This document shows, piece after piece, positions 36,473-46,583 of a stretch of 64,000 nt of DNA (position 1 is the stretch's first letter; each line of letters begins with the position of its first letter). A program made the position numbers and the translations under genes. This DNA is from Leeuwenhoekiella marinoflava DSM 3653 (GTDB taxonomy: Bacteria > Bacteroidota > Bacteroidia > Flavobacteriales > Flavobacteriaceae), in contig NZ_FQUN01000017.1 of assembly GCF_900129005.1 (NCBI RefSeq), positions 1-64,000 of the forward strand, in the 5' to 3' direction. The notes beneath the pieces were generated by a model. It ran no database searches and was not told the DNA's origin. It worked only from the letters and a program-made list of their open reading frames with translations.

Positions 36473-38896
36473 TTATTTTGCTTGCAGATCAATTGATTGA
36501 TTTTTCAATCCGTTTCCACTTACTTTTAAATTAATAGAGCCTGCCTCTTCATCACTTTGTACCAGAACAACTAGCTTACCGCTAAACAAGTGCATCGTTG
36601 GTTTGTGAAAAATTTCTAATGAAGTGGCATCTCCATTACAAGCAGCGCGATAACTCCCTGCACCGGTTACTTTAAAATTTAACTGATTAGTTGCTGTAGG
36701 ACAAGGATTTCCATTTTTGTCAACCACAGAAACCGTGATAAATGATAAATCTTTGCCGTCTGCTTTTAGAGTAGTTCGATCTGCATCAAGTTTTAGAGCG
36801 TATGGTTTTCCGGCGGTTTTAACCTCTTTTTGAGCAACAGGATTCCCTGCTTGATCTAATGCAATCACTTTTAATGTTCCCGGTTCATAAACCACGTCAT
36901 TCCACATCAAGCGGTAACGGGTTTGAGGTGTAGAGTCTTTTTTCTTTTGAATTCCCTGACTTTTTCCGTTTACAAATAATTCTGCGCTGTCATAACTTGT
37001 GTAAACGAACACCGGAGTTTTTTTGCCCTCGCGACCTTCCCAGTTCCAATGGGGTAAAATATGTAGCGTTTCCTCTTCCGTATTCCATCGGCTTCGATAT
37101 AAATAGTAGCGATCTTTAGGAATTCCTGCTAAATCAACCATTCCAAAATACGAACTGCGCGATGGCCAGCTGGTATCATAGGGTGTAGGTTCACCAAGAT
37201 AATCAAAACCCGTCCAGACAAACTCACCAATAACCCATGGTTTGTCATCCTGAAGTATAAAATCATCTTCGGGTAGGTTTGACCAACTGCAGTACTCCAG
37301 ATCATAAGAAGAACTCTGAAAATCAGGATATTCTTTCATACTCGCTTTTTCTGCCGGAAATTTATAAACACCCCGAGAGCTTACTGTTGATGCAGTCTCT
37401 GAACCCAGAATAAATCCTTGCGGAAATTTCTCATAAGCTTCCTTGTATAAATGTACCCGATAATTTAGACCTGGAATGTCTAGAATTGCTCCAAAACCAG
37501 ATTCCATCGTTGCTTTTACCTGATCCATACCTACAGTAACAGGACGCGTAGGATCTTCTCTGTGGAAGATTTCCTGCAGCCATTTTGCACGTTTTACACC
37601 TTCGCTTCCGTACTGATCCGGTACTTCGTTGCCCGCACTCCACATCACTATTGAAGGATGATTGCGTGTAGCTCTAACCAAATTCACCACATCTTGTTCT
37701 GCATATTCATCAAAAAACCGATTGTATCCGTTTTTTACTTTTGGCTTTTTCCACTCGTCAAAACTTTCAGCCAAAAATAGAAAACCCATTTCATCGGCAA
37801 GTTCAAGCTGCTCAAAAGAAGGCATATTATGCGCACTTCTAATAGCATCGCAACCCAGATCTTTTAATATGTTCATCTGGCGGCGTAAAGCCGATTTATT
37901 TACGGCAGTTCCTAACGGACCCAGATCGTGATGCAGACAAACCCCTTTGAATTTTCGGGTTTTACCATTGAGTTGAAATCCGTTTTCTGCGGAATACGAA
38001 ATGGAACGAATTCCGAATTTCGTTGTTACTTCATCTTTTAAAATATCTCCTGAATACAACTGAGAAACCGCCGTGTATAAATAAGGCGTTTCAGGACTCC
38101 ATAGGTTTGGAGTCTCTATTTTTATATTTTGATCAAATTGATTGTTGAAACTTTCAGCAGATTCTAATTGTGCGATTTGCTTTTTATTTTTATCATAAAT
38201 ACGAGTAATCAAACGCAAGTGTTCACCGGAAAAATCAGTTTTTATATTCACCTTGGCTACTTCTTCATTGGCAATAGGCGTGGTTATAAAAGTTCCCCAT
38301 TGATTGATGCTCTCCTGATTTTTTACAATAAGGCTCACATTACGGTAAAGTCCGGCACCGGGATACCAGCGGGAGGAGAATTCTTCGTTGTGCAATTTGA
38401 CAGCAAGCGTATTTTCCCCTGATCTGAGTTTTTCACTAATGTCAAAATAGAAATACGCATAACCATAAGCCCATTCACCTACTTTTTCACCGTTGAGGTA
38501 AACCTGTGGTTTGCTCATAGCGCCTTCAAAAAGCAAGATGACTTTTTTGCCAACTTCAAATTCGGGGATTTCAAAAGTAGTGCGATACCATCCTGTACCG
38601 GTAAACGGAAGTGATCCTGTACGACCTGTTTTTTCAGTTGGTATTTTCTCACCATTTTGTGTGATAGCGACCGTTTGTTTGTCTATTTCCTTATCAAAAG
38701 GACCGTAAATAGCCCAATCGTGAGGAACAGTTACTTGCTCCCACTTCGTGTCGTTAAAATTTTCAGCTTGTGCTTCTTCGGCTTCGCCTTTATGAAATTT
38801 CCAACCGTCGTGTAATTCTGTGACAGTTCTGGTTTGCTGTGCAAATAGCGAAAAAGAACAACTGATCAAAAGGGAAAATAAAATTCGTGTAAACAT
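36473..38896 (-). CDS. Glycoside hydrolase family 2 (beta-galactosidase-like)
   Basis: An exported 807-residue enzyme (signal peptide ending about residue 20, FAQQ). It has the sugar-binding N-terminal domain (GTGWYRTTFEIPE), an immunoglobulin-like domain, and a TIM barrel with the acid/base in WSAGNEVPD (about 419) and the probable nucleophile in GSETAS (about 497). A DUF4982-type and a further beta domain end the protein. It could cleave beta-galactosides or beta-glucuronides; the family does not decide. It belongs to the glycan locus with the GH28, SusD and SusC genes next to it. Confidence 0.9.
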   Translation of the reverse strand: MFTRILFSLLISCSFSLFAQQTRTVTELHDGWKFHKGEAEEAQAENFNDTKWEQVTVPHDWAIYGPFDKEIDKQTVAITQNGEKIPTEKTGRTGSLPFTGTGWYRTTFEIPEFEVGKKVILLFEGAMSKPQVYLNGEKVGEWAYGYAYFYFDISEKLRSGENTLAVKLHNEEFSSRWYPGAGLYRNVSLIVKNQESINQWGTFITTPIANEEVAKVNIKTDFSGEHLRLITRIYDKNKKQIAQLESAESFNNQFDQNIKIETPNLWSPETPYLYTAVSQLYSGDILKDEVTTKFGIRSISYSAENGFQLNGKTRKFKGVCLHHDLGPLGTAVNKSALRRQMNILKDLGCDAIRSAHNMPSFEQLELADEMGFLFLAESFDEWKKPKVKNGYNRFFDEYAEQDVVNLVRATRNHPSIVMWSAGNEVPDQYGSEGVKRAKWLQEIFHREDPTRPVTVGMDQVKATMESGFGAILDIPGLNYRVHLYKEAYEKFPQGFILGSETASTVSSRGVYKFPAEKASMKEYPDFQSSSYDLEYCSWSNLPEDDFILQDDKPWVIGEFVWTGFDYLGEPTPYDTSWPSRSSYFGMVDLAGIPKDRYYLYRSRWNTEEETLHILPHWNWEGREGKKTPVFVYTSYDSAELFVNGKSQGIQKKKDSTPQTRYRLMWNDVVYEPGTLKVIALDQAGNPVAQKEVKTAGKPYALKLDADRTTLKADGKDLSFITVSVVDKNGNPCPTATNQLNFKVTGAGSYRAACNGDATSLEIFHKPTMHLFSGKLVVLVQSDEEAGSINLKVSGNGLKNQSIDLQAK

Positions 38897-38972
38897 ATTA
38901 AGGCTTTTGCATAAAATAAACGCCTTAAAAGTATAAGAATTAAATGTAAAAAATACGTTTTAACTGTATTCC

Positions 38973-39200
38973 TTACGGAAACATATCACAGCGACACGCA
39001 TACCATTGTTTTGTGAATTTCTCGAGATCGTCCAAATATTTATTTATGGCTTCTAAGCCTTCAGTTGTATGCTCGCCATCTATCAGCGTAGGTTTTGACA
39101 AAGCTGAAACTACAAGCACTTCAGAAGGAATAAGTAATTCTTTTACACGTTCGGTAAGAATTTTATAGTCATCTATATTCGTGATTTGCAACTGAAGCAT
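38973..39200 (-). CDS. Small conserved protein with CRCDMFP tail
   Basis: 75 residues without signal peptide. The sequence is helical and acidic to neutral, ending WYACRCDMFP, with a Cys-x-Cys close to the C-terminus. No function is known to me. It sits between the GH2 gene (same strand, 77 bases before its start) and GH28 (divergent), so it is inside the polysaccharide locus. The Cys-x-Cys could bind metal or be redox-active; this is a guess. Confidence 0.45.
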   Translation of the reverse strand: MLQLQITNIDDYKILTERVKELLIPSEVLVVSALSKPTLIDGEHTTEGLEAINKYLDDLEKFTKQWYACRCDMFP

Positions 39201-39323
39201 AATTAACTGTTTTAAAAGTTATCGGGTTAGTCGAAAAGAACACGGATAGCTTAAAAATATTTATACAATCGATTTCGCTACTTCAGTTTGTTTGGGTATT
39301 TTTAAAAAATCAATTCTATAATT

Positions 39324-40706
39324 ATGCTGAATTTAATGAAAAAGCAGGTCTGCAAATCCGCAGGTTGCTTCTTGTTTGCTTTTATTTTAAGTATACAGAT
39401 TTTTGGTCAAGATATAGCTGGTAATGTTAAAGCTGTAGAAGAAATCGTAAAACAAATTGAGCTGCCTCAAATCCCAAACTATAAAGTACGATTGACCGAT
39501 TTTGCAAGTAAATTACGTTTGCAAACTGATGCAAAACCTGCATTTGATAAAGCTATAAGAAAACTATCTGGTAAGGGAGGAGGGGTTTTGACTGTTCCTC
39601 AAGGGAATTACCTAGTCAAAGGACCTATTTATTTAAAAAGCAACATCAATCTTCATCTTGAAGAAGGAGCAGTTTTAAACTTTAGTGATAATCCTGATTT
39701 TTATCCATTAGTTCCAACGAGTTGGGAAGGAACTTTTCTTTACAATTACAGTCCGTTGATTTATGCCAATCAAGCAGAAAATATAGCCATTACCGGAAGC
39801 GGTGTCGTAAATGGAAATGGCAATGGAAACTGGGCTGCATTTAAAGACAAAGAAAATCCCGATAAGCTGAAAACTCGGGAACTGAATCACAATCAAACTC
39901 CGGTTACTGCGCGTAAATTTGGAAAAGGGCATTATTTAAGACCACAGTTGGTTCAATTCTTTGATTCTAAAAAGATATTGATTGAAGGTGTAAAATTTGA
40001 AAATTCGCCATTTTGGTGTGTGCATCTGTTGCGCTCAACAGATATTACGATTGACGGAATATCGTATGATTCTCAAAATAAAAATAATGACGGTATTGAT
40101 CTGGAATACGCTAGCAAAGTACTGATTCAAAATGTAACCTTTAATAATAGCGATGATAATATCGCTATAAAAGCCGGTAGAGATACCGAAGGAAGGGCAA
40201 ACGCAGTGACTCCTTCTCAAAAAATAGTCGTTCGTAATTGTAAATTTAAAGGTTTACATGCATTGGTTATAGGTAGTGAAATGTCTGCCGGTGTTAAAGA
40301 TGTTTATGTTAGCGATTCTGAAGCCTGGGGCTATTTAAAACGGGGTATTTATTTTAAAACGAATTCTGATCGGGGCGGTTATATTAAAAATATTCATATT
40401 AGTGATCTGGCTTTTAAAACAGTTGAAGATGCCGTCTTTATGACTGCAAATTATCATGGAGAAGGAAATGGAGATCATATCTCTAAAATTTCTAATATCA
40501 CCCTGATGAATTTAAAATTTGACGAAGTAGAAAATTTTGGTATTGTGCTTGAGGGTTATCCTGAAAAACCCATTTTTGATGTTTTTTTAGAAAATATAAG
40601 TATTTATAAAGCCAAGAATGCACTTACGTTAAAACATACTGAAGGAGTACGATTTAAAAATGTACAGATCGGTGAGGAGGCAGGTACGCCTTCAGCAGTT
40701 AAATAA
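39324..40706 (+). CDS. Glycoside hydrolase family 28 (polygalacturonase-like)
   Basis: 460 residues with a signal peptide (about 1-30, ending FGQ). The right-handed beta-helix typical of GH28 is shown by the substrate-site motifs NNDGIDLEY (about 254), NNSDDNIAIKAGRD (catalytic Asp pair near 277) and the GIYFKTN block (RIK-type position). The family's GHG motif reads as GSEMSAG, a variation seen in Bacteroidetes GH28 proteins. It probably cleaves galacturonan or rhamnogalacturonan in the periplasm. MLNLM offers two ATG starts at 39324 and 39336. Confidence 0.88.
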   Translation: MLNLMKKQVCKSAGCFLFAFILSIQIFGQDIAGNVKAVEEIVKQIELPQIPNYKVRLTDFASKLRLQTDAKPAFDKAIRKLSGKGGGVLTVPQGNYLVKGPIYLKSNINLHLEEGAVLNFSDNPDFYPLVPTSWEGTFLYNYSPLIYANQAENIAITGSGVVNGNGNGNWAAFKDKENPDKLKTRELNHNQTPVTARKFGKGHYLRPQLVQFFDSKKILIEGVKFENSPFWCVHLLRSTDITIDGISYDSQNKNNDGIDLEYASKVLIQNVTFNNSDDNIAIKAGRDTEGRANAVTPSQKIVVRNCKFKGLHALVIGSEMSAGVKDVYVSDSEAWGYLKRGIYFKTNSDRGGYIKNIHISDLAFKTVEDAVFMTANYHGEGNGDHISKISNITLMNLKFDEVENFGIVLEGYPEKPIFDVFLENISIYKAKNALTLKHTEGVRFKNVQIGEEAGTPSAVK

Positions 40707-40764
40707 TTGATTTGAGATCAAAATTATTCAGTTATAAATCAACACTTACAAATAGAATAAAAAA

Positions 40765-40790
40765 CAAATCCCTTTGTTAAAAGGGATTTG
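40765..40790. terminator. Hairpin between GH28 and susD-like gene
   Basis: Stem CAAATCCCTTT/AAAGGGATTTG (11 bp) with AAAs and Ts near both sides, between convergent genes. Confidence 0.6.
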
Positions 40791-40800
40791 AAAAAAAAGA

Positions 40801-42780
40801 TTAATTAACCGGTTGGGCTCCTTCATTAGCTTTTAATGCCCATCCCGGGTTTTGATAAATAGGGGAGCTGTTTAAATCTGAACCTTCAGCAGTAATTAAA
40901 AAGTGCTGTATGGCAATAGGATCTAGATAGTGAGCCATTGCCCAGCTATAGCCGTCGTAGACGAGCTCTCCTCCGGTCTTTTCATAAGGACGTAAATATT
41001 CGCTTCGACTTGGAGCGGATACAGTTGCAGTACTTACTTCATAAGTTAACTCATTACTGTCATACCAGTTTTGCATTGGACCCCATAATTTAAAGCCTTC
41101 AACATGATATTTCTGAGTCATCAGCTGATCCATAGCTCTCCACCTTTTTAAATCCATCCAACGTAAACCTTCAGCAAAGAGTTCATTTCTACGCTCCCTT
41201 CTTATATTGTACAATGTAGGATCAATCAGTTGGCCAGCTGTATAAGCTCCCCAATCACCTTCAGCTTCAATACTCATGGATGTTGCAGCAATAGTTTTAT
41301 TAAAGTCAGTATCTACACCTGCGCGTTGTCTGATCTCTCTCCAATAGGAAGCGGCGGTACCGTTAATACTTCCTGTTTTTAAATACGATGCTTCAATGTA
41401 ATTTAAATACGCCTCTGTAGCTCTAAAAACAATACTTCCTGTATATCCTTGTCCATTATTAGCTTGTGCTCCATCATAATTCAAACCTTTCCTAATGGTA
41501 TAACCGGTAGAATAAATACGATTTATGATTTCAGGTATTGGCTCAACAGGAGTTACATGGGTACCAGCTTGTAAATTGTATAAAACGTTGATTTGATCTG
41601 GCTCTTTAAGAAATAACCATAATCTACCATCTCTATTGACTCGTACATCTGAAATATAATCATCACCACTATAACCCGAACCAGAGGCATAGATTGGGAG
41701 TCCATTTGCCATCACAAAAGAATCAACCAAGCCTTTGGTTAGCCCCACAGTAGCATTACCGCGCATGGCTTCCACAGGAACATTATGAACAACTCCAAGT
41801 CCTTGGTCATAATCTCTCCAAAGCAACACTTCATTATATCCAGACATGTCGGTATCACTAAACATATCAAAGTATGGATTTTGGGAATCAGTCACAGTCT
41901 GCTGTAACACCCCGTTATTTGGAGTTAATGAAAATGCTTCTGCAACTTCTTCTGAAGCTTCCATAGCCTGTTCTAAGAGCCAGTCAATCTCTGCATCAAT
42001 ATTTCCTGCTTCATATTGCCACCCTTGGTTGTAGCTTTTTTCAGCACCAGGCCATCCTGTTCCATTCGGTACAAATGCTGTTCCTTTAAAATTCTTAAGC
42101 CATGAAGCCTCATAAAGAGCTACTCTAGATTTTATTAAAAGTGCCGAATATTTAGATAATCTATTTTTATTAGCATCAGGAGAGCTGCTTGCCATCATCG
42201 CTGAGGCAGAATCTAAATCTGAAAGTATAAAGCGAACTACTTCAGATCTTGGGTTTCGTTTACTGGCTTCTATTAAAACTTCTTTATCATCTGCATAGTT
42301 TTTTTTCACGATTGGAAAATCTCCTAAAGCTTGTACTTTATTAAAGTACTCATATGCTCTAAAAAAGTAAGCTTCACCAATATAGTGCTCAATTAAGTTT
42401 TCACTTCCAGTTATCTCTCCATTTTTCCAACGCGTCAAAACCGTATTTAAGAAATAGTTGATGTTATAAATATTCGTAAAACTCCAGCTGCCATCTGTTT
42501 GGGGAACTCTCCATTGGCCCGGAACATATTTATTATCATAACTTAAATCGGCCATATTATCGGTATCAGTGTCAATACCAAATGTGCCGAAACTCCAGTT
42601 TCCGTGTGAAGGTAGTATTCCGTAAAGATTTATGGTATATGCTCCGAGTTGGGATTCTTCAAAGAGATAATCTTCAGGAATAATTTGAGACTCAGGTGGC
42701 CTGTCTAAGAAATCGTCACTACAACTTACCGTTAAAATAAACAGTGAAAATAGTATTAAAATATTTATATATCTTCTCAT
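40801..42780 (-). CDS. SusD/RagB-family glycan-binding lipoprotein
   Basis: A 659-residue lipoprotein (lipobox TVSC, C20; mature start CSDDFLDRPP as usual in the family). The N-terminal TPR-like scaffold includes the AYFFRAYEYFNKVQALGDFPI block (about 150), and the C-terminal conserved block reads NIRRERRNELFAEGLRWMDLKRW. It forms the lid on the SusC channel and binds glycan outside the cell. It follows susC by 10 bases on the same strand. Confidence 0.95.
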   Translation of the reverse strand: MRRYINILILFSLFILTVSCSDDFLDRPPESQIIPEDYLFEESQLGAYTINLYGILPSHGNWSFGTFGIDTDTDNMADLSYDNKYVPGQWRVPQTDGSWSFTNIYNINYFLNTVLTRWKNGEITGSENLIEHYIGEAYFFRAYEYFNKVQALGDFPIVKKNYADDKEVLIEASKRNPRSEVVRFILSDLDSASAMMASSSPDANKNRLSKYSALLIKSRVALYEASWLKNFKGTAFVPNGTGWPGAEKSYNQGWQYEAGNIDAEIDWLLEQAMEASEEVAEAFSLTPNNGVLQQTVTDSQNPYFDMFSDTDMSGYNEVLLWRDYDQGLGVVHNVPVEAMRGNATVGLTKGLVDSFVMANGLPIYASGSGYSGDDYISDVRVNRDGRLWLFLKEPDQINVLYNLQAGTHVTPVEPIPEIINRIYSTGYTIRKGLNYDGAQANNGQGYTGSIVFRATEAYLNYIEASYLKTGSINGTAASYWREIRQRAGVDTDFNKTIAATSMSIEAEGDWGAYTAGQLIDPTLYNIRRERRNELFAEGLRWMDLKRWRAMDQLMTQKYHVEGFKLWGPMQNWYDSNELTYEVSTATVSAPSRSEYLRPYEKTGGELVYDGYSWAMAHYLDPIAIQHFLITAEGSDLNSSPIYQNPGWALKANEGAQPVN

Positions 42781-42790
42781 CGTATTATTT

Positions 42791-45700
42791 TTAAAAATTA
42801 ATATTTAAGCCAAAAGCAAAGGTTGTGGAAAGTGGATAAACATTGCCATTACCGTCAGTGCCGCCTCCTATTGTCTCTGGATCAAAGATTTTTGAAAGCG
42901 CAGTTTCCGTCCATAAGTTTTCACCGGCAACATAAATTCTAAAGCTGTTGATACCTAAACTTTCATAAGCACTAGAAGGTATTGTATATCCCAATTGTAC
43001 ATTTTTAAGTCTTATGTAGGAAGCATTCTGTAAATACCCAGATTGTTCTTGTTTATTTTTGGTATTAAACAAGGGTCTTGGGTAATACGAATCTATATTT
43101 TGACCTAAAGGATGATTTTCATCAGCCCTAAAATAGTCTTCATGCTGAACAAATCCTGTAGACCACCATTGAGAGTCTGAAACTCCCCAGAAGTAATAGC
43201 TTCCCTGAAAGTAATCACGTTTTAAAACTCCTTGAAAGAAAGCTCTGAAATCAAACCCTTTCCAATCTGCATTTAGCGTAATTGCAAATGGATACCGGGA
43301 TGTGTTATTCCCTATAACTTTTCGATCTCCGGGAGCATCTGAAGTCCAAGAGCCAGAATCTATTTTTCCATCTCCATCAAGATCTTTGTACATAATGTCA
43401 CCTGCCGCCCATTGGTTACCTAATGCATCCTGACCTCCATTAGGTAAAGAATTGAGATGCGCTTGCATTTCTTCATCGCTCTTTGCAATACCAATGGTTT
43501 CATAACCCCAGATTTCTCCAACTTTTTGACCTGTGCGATATGTATTTAAACTATTAGTTTGGTTAGGGTATCTTGTTATTTCAGCTTGAGAGTCTGATAG
43601 CAAAAGATCTATTCCGTAGCCAAGGCCATTGCTCAGTCTGTCTTTCCAAGAAAGACTGAGTTCAAAACCGTAAGTCTTTAAATCGGTATTGTTTGTTACA
43701 GGAACTCCTGTTCCTAATACAACTGGAAGTTCTGGTGCTGGGCCAACCATATCAATAGTATATCGGGTAAAATAATCTAAAGAACCTGTGAGTCGGTTTT
43801 TAAACATCGCAAAATCAAGACCTGCATTCCAGCTTTGAACTTTCTCCCAGGTTAACGATTTACTAACAAGACCTGGAGCACTGCTCGTATTAGGTCTTTG
43901 CCCGTTAACAAGCCATCCCCCGTTAGCAGTTCCTATTGGCATGGTTAAATAGGTAGGATACCAGTCATCTGTATTCTGGTTTCCTAATTCACCCCAAGAA
44001 CCTCTAAACTTAAATGTACTTATAGTATTAGATAAATCTCCAAAGAATTCTTCTTTGGCAATATTCCAGCCAGCGGAAACTGAAGGAAACCACTGCCAGC
44101 GTTTATCACTTTGAAAACGGGAAGTACCATCGTAACGAATGTTCGCTTCTAAAAGATACCGCTCTTTAAAGTTGTAGTTTAATCTGGCAAAATATCCTGC
44201 AGTAGCCCAGTTTTGATATTCTCCACTTATGGAAGGAGCTACAATATTTCCATTTGCATCAACTCCTGATGTGAGGTCCAGAACAGGAGAAGATGATAGT
44301 ATAACTCCTGTACGGTTTGCACTCAGGCTTCTGTATTTATTAAGTTCTGATTGAAAACCTGCGGTTACACTAAAATTGTGTTTCTCTTCAATATCAAAAT
44401 TATAAGTACTGTAAATATTTGTATTGAAATAATTTTCTCGGAAAGCATATTCATAAACACTAGAATTTCTATTGTAAAGGTAAGGATCCCCATTTACGTC
44501 ATGATTATAGGTTTGTAAAACATCCCAATGTCTAAAGTCATTTCTAATTCTATAATTAAACTCAGCAAATACTTCTAAACCTTTAGTAGGTTTCATTATA
44601 AATTGAGCTTGTTGATATAGCCAGTCTTTTTGACTTATATCGCGGCCTCCGTCTCTTAAACCAAGTGCTGGGGAAGGAGAAGAATATAGATGACCGTTAG
44701 AATCATAAAGAGGTAGAACAGGCCAGCCTTGTCTTGCTAAATCTTGAAATAAATTATCATTTAAGGCTGATGGTCTCCCGAAATCCTCGCGAATAAATCG
44801 CATAGAAACGTTTAGGGTAAGCCAATCGGTAAGTTCAGAACCTACTTTTGCGGTTGTAGTATATCTTTTAAATTTATCCCGGTTAAACTCCATCAGACCA
44901 TTTTGATCTAGATAGTTACCAGACACGTAATACGTAACTCTATCGCCACCACCGCGTACACTAAAGTTATGTTCTTGTGAATAAGACTGTTCTCTATAAA
45001 TAGCATCGTACCAGTTAACGTTTGCATTACCAAAATCATAACCATCAGCCCACCTTGAAGGATTATTTGAATTAGGTATGATGGGGTCGATAATAATACC
45101 GTTTTGATAGTCTTTAATTCTTTGAAGACGTTCTTCGCTAAAAATTGGACCATTATTCCCATTAATATTTGCATCATTAAAGAAGGTAGCAAAGGTGTGA
45201 GAATCCATCATTTGCGGCATGTTTATGGGCTTGCTTACTCTAAAATTGGTACTATATTGTACACTTGGAACTCCTTTTTTTCCACTTTTTGTAGTAACCA
45301 AAATTACCCCAAAAGCAGCTCTGGAGCCATAAATTGATGCTGATGCGGCATCTTTTAATACAGAAACACTCTCTATATCTTGAGGGTTAATAGCATTAAT
45401 ATCTCCTTGCATTCCATCAATAAGAACTAAAGGACTTCCTGTAGAGCCGCTACCAATTGTTGTGGTTCCACGTATATTAATAGAGGGTCTGTTTTCTAAA
45501 CTACCACCACTACTTTGATTAATATTTAACCCTCCTACAACCCCTTGAAGCATTTGAGTAGCATTTTGTACAGGTCTTGATTTAAAAGTTTCTGAGTCAA
45601 CAGAGGCTACAGCTCCTGTTAAATTAACTTTCTTTTTTTTACCAAAACCTACTACTACAATTTCTTCAAGTTCAGAAGCGTCTTCTTGGAGCGTAATATT

Positions 45701-45979
45701 TAGTGAAGTCTGCCCGTTAACTGTAACATTTTGACTAGCAAAACCTAAAAAGGAGAAAATCAAAACATCTTGATTTTCAGCATCGATTGAGTAAAGACCA
45801 TCAAAATCAGACACCGTCCCTTTTGTTTTATCTTTTATTTTTATAGTTACACCTGGTAAAGGCATTCCTGTTTGGTCTACAATTTTTCCTGTTACTGTTA
45901 TTTCTTGCGCTTGCATAAAAGTAAATGAAAGCAGTATTACGCAACTGGTAAAGTATAACCTAAGAGTATTATTCCTCAT
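42791..45979 (-). CDS. SusC/RagA-family TonB-linked glycan transporter
   Basis: A 1062-residue outer-membrane protein: signal (cleavage after MQAQ), a carboxypeptidase-like domain (about 25-105, VTGKIVDQTGMPLPGVTI..), the TonB box region EEIVVVGFG, a plug domain with DPQDIESVSVLKDAASASIYGSRAAFG-type motif (about 185-215, here beginning INPQDIESVS), and the beta-barrel, ending in an aromatic strand with final Phe. It imports an oligosaccharide with the adjacent SusD. No sigma/anti-sigma pair or hybrid two-component regulator is adjacent, so regulation is not visible. Confidence 0.96.
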   Translation of the reverse strand: MRNNTLRLYFTSCVILLSFTFMQAQEITVTGKIVDQTGMPLPGVTIKIKDKTKGTVSDFDGLYSIDAENQDVLIFSFLGFASQNVTVNGQTSLNITLQEDASELEEIVVVGFGKKKKVNLTGAVASVDSETFKSRPVQNATQMLQGVVGGLNINQSSGGSLENRPSINIRGTTTIGSGSTGSPLVLIDGMQGDINAINPQDIESVSVLKDAASASIYGSRAAFGVILVTTKSGKKGVPSVQYSTNFRVSKPINMPQMMDSHTFATFFNDANINGNNGPIFSEERLQRIKDYQNGIIIDPIIPNSNNPSRWADGYDFGNANVNWYDAIYREQSYSQEHNFSVRGGGDRVTYYVSGNYLDQNGLMEFNRDKFKRYTTTAKVGSELTDWLTLNVSMRFIREDFGRPSALNDNLFQDLARQGWPVLPLYDSNGHLYSSPSPALGLRDGGRDISQKDWLYQQAQFIMKPTKGLEVFAEFNYRIRNDFRHWDVLQTYNHDVNGDPYLYNRNSSVYEYAFRENYFNTNIYSTYNFDIEEKHNFSVTAGFQSELNKYRSLSANRTGVILSSSPVLDLTSGVDANGNIVAPSISGEYQNWATAGYFARLNYNFKERYLLEANIRYDGTSRFQSDKRWQWFPSVSAGWNIAKEEFFGDLSNTISTFKFRGSWGELGNQNTDDWYPTYLTMPIGTANGGWLVNGQRPNTSSAPGLVSKSLTWEKVQSWNAGLDFAMFKNRLTGSLDYFTRYTIDMVGPAPELPVVLGTGVPVTNNTDLKTYGFELSLSWKDRLSNGLGYGIDLLLSDSQAEITRYPNQTNSLNTYRTGQKVGEIWGYETIGIAKSDEEMQAHLNSLPNGGQDALGNQWAAGDIMYKDLDGDGKIDSGSWTSDAPGDRKVIGNNTSRYPFAITLNADWKGFDFRAFFQGVLKRDYFQGSYYFWGVSDSQWWSTGFVQHEDYFRADENHPLGQNIDSYYPRPLFNTKNKQEQSGYLQNASYIRLKNVQLGYTIPSSAYESLGINSFRIYVAGENLWTETALSKIFDPETIGGGTDGNGNVYPLSTTFAFGLNINF

Positions 45980-46519
45980 ATTTTTTGTTTATTAAAAGTT
46001 TAGACATAAAGTTTTTTTAGATGATAGTTGATTTGTGTGTTAGTAAAATGATCTGTTAATATTTGTGAGTAAATAGGGGTTTCAAGCGTTTTTTTTAATT
46101 CTACTTCGTTGTAGTAGGGAAGATATCTTAGCTAAATGACAAGATAAAAACCTTAATTGCTACGGTTATCTTTGAGGTTTGAATCTTAGATTTCTGATTA
46201 TCAATTCACTGTATGGATGTTGAAGTGATAAATTCCCTTTTCAAATTAATGTATTTTGTACATTTATTATTAATAGAATATTATCTAAGGTTAATACTAT
46301 TTATACCCAGTATTTGATTGCTGAATTTAGACAGGTACAAACCACCTTGTTTTTTATATAATTATAAATTATACTCAACAGATGGGATTTCAGAAATTAG
46401 ATATAGGGCTCTTCTGAATGTTAAAAATGGAATCTAATTTAGAGCCTGTGATACATTAGTGTTTTTCAAACAGAAAATGTTTTTACGTTAAAAGAAACTG
46501 AAGGTATTTCAAGTAAAAA
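45980..46519. other. Upstream region of susC, no gene
   Basis: 540 AT-rich bases. No clear TAnnTTTG box was found on the minus strand before susC, and there is no meaningful open frame. Confidence 0.5.
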
Positions 46520-46571
46520 CATAATGATACCACACTGAAACCACAGTCCAACCACATTTCATCACAAAATC
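46520..46571 (+). repeat. ACCACA-phased repeat, copy 2
   Basis: 52 bases, about 85% identical to the reverse complement of 16882-16933. It ends at the exact point where TetR coding homology begins (46572), so the repeat seems to have replaced the start of that gene. Confidence 0.75.
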
Positions 46572-46583
46572 AATGAGCAGGAA

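Noticed and set aside
46520-46571. CRISPR-like spaced repeats
   Set aside because: The units are 6 bases with 10-11-base phase, only four of them, no spacers of 30 bases and no cas genes.
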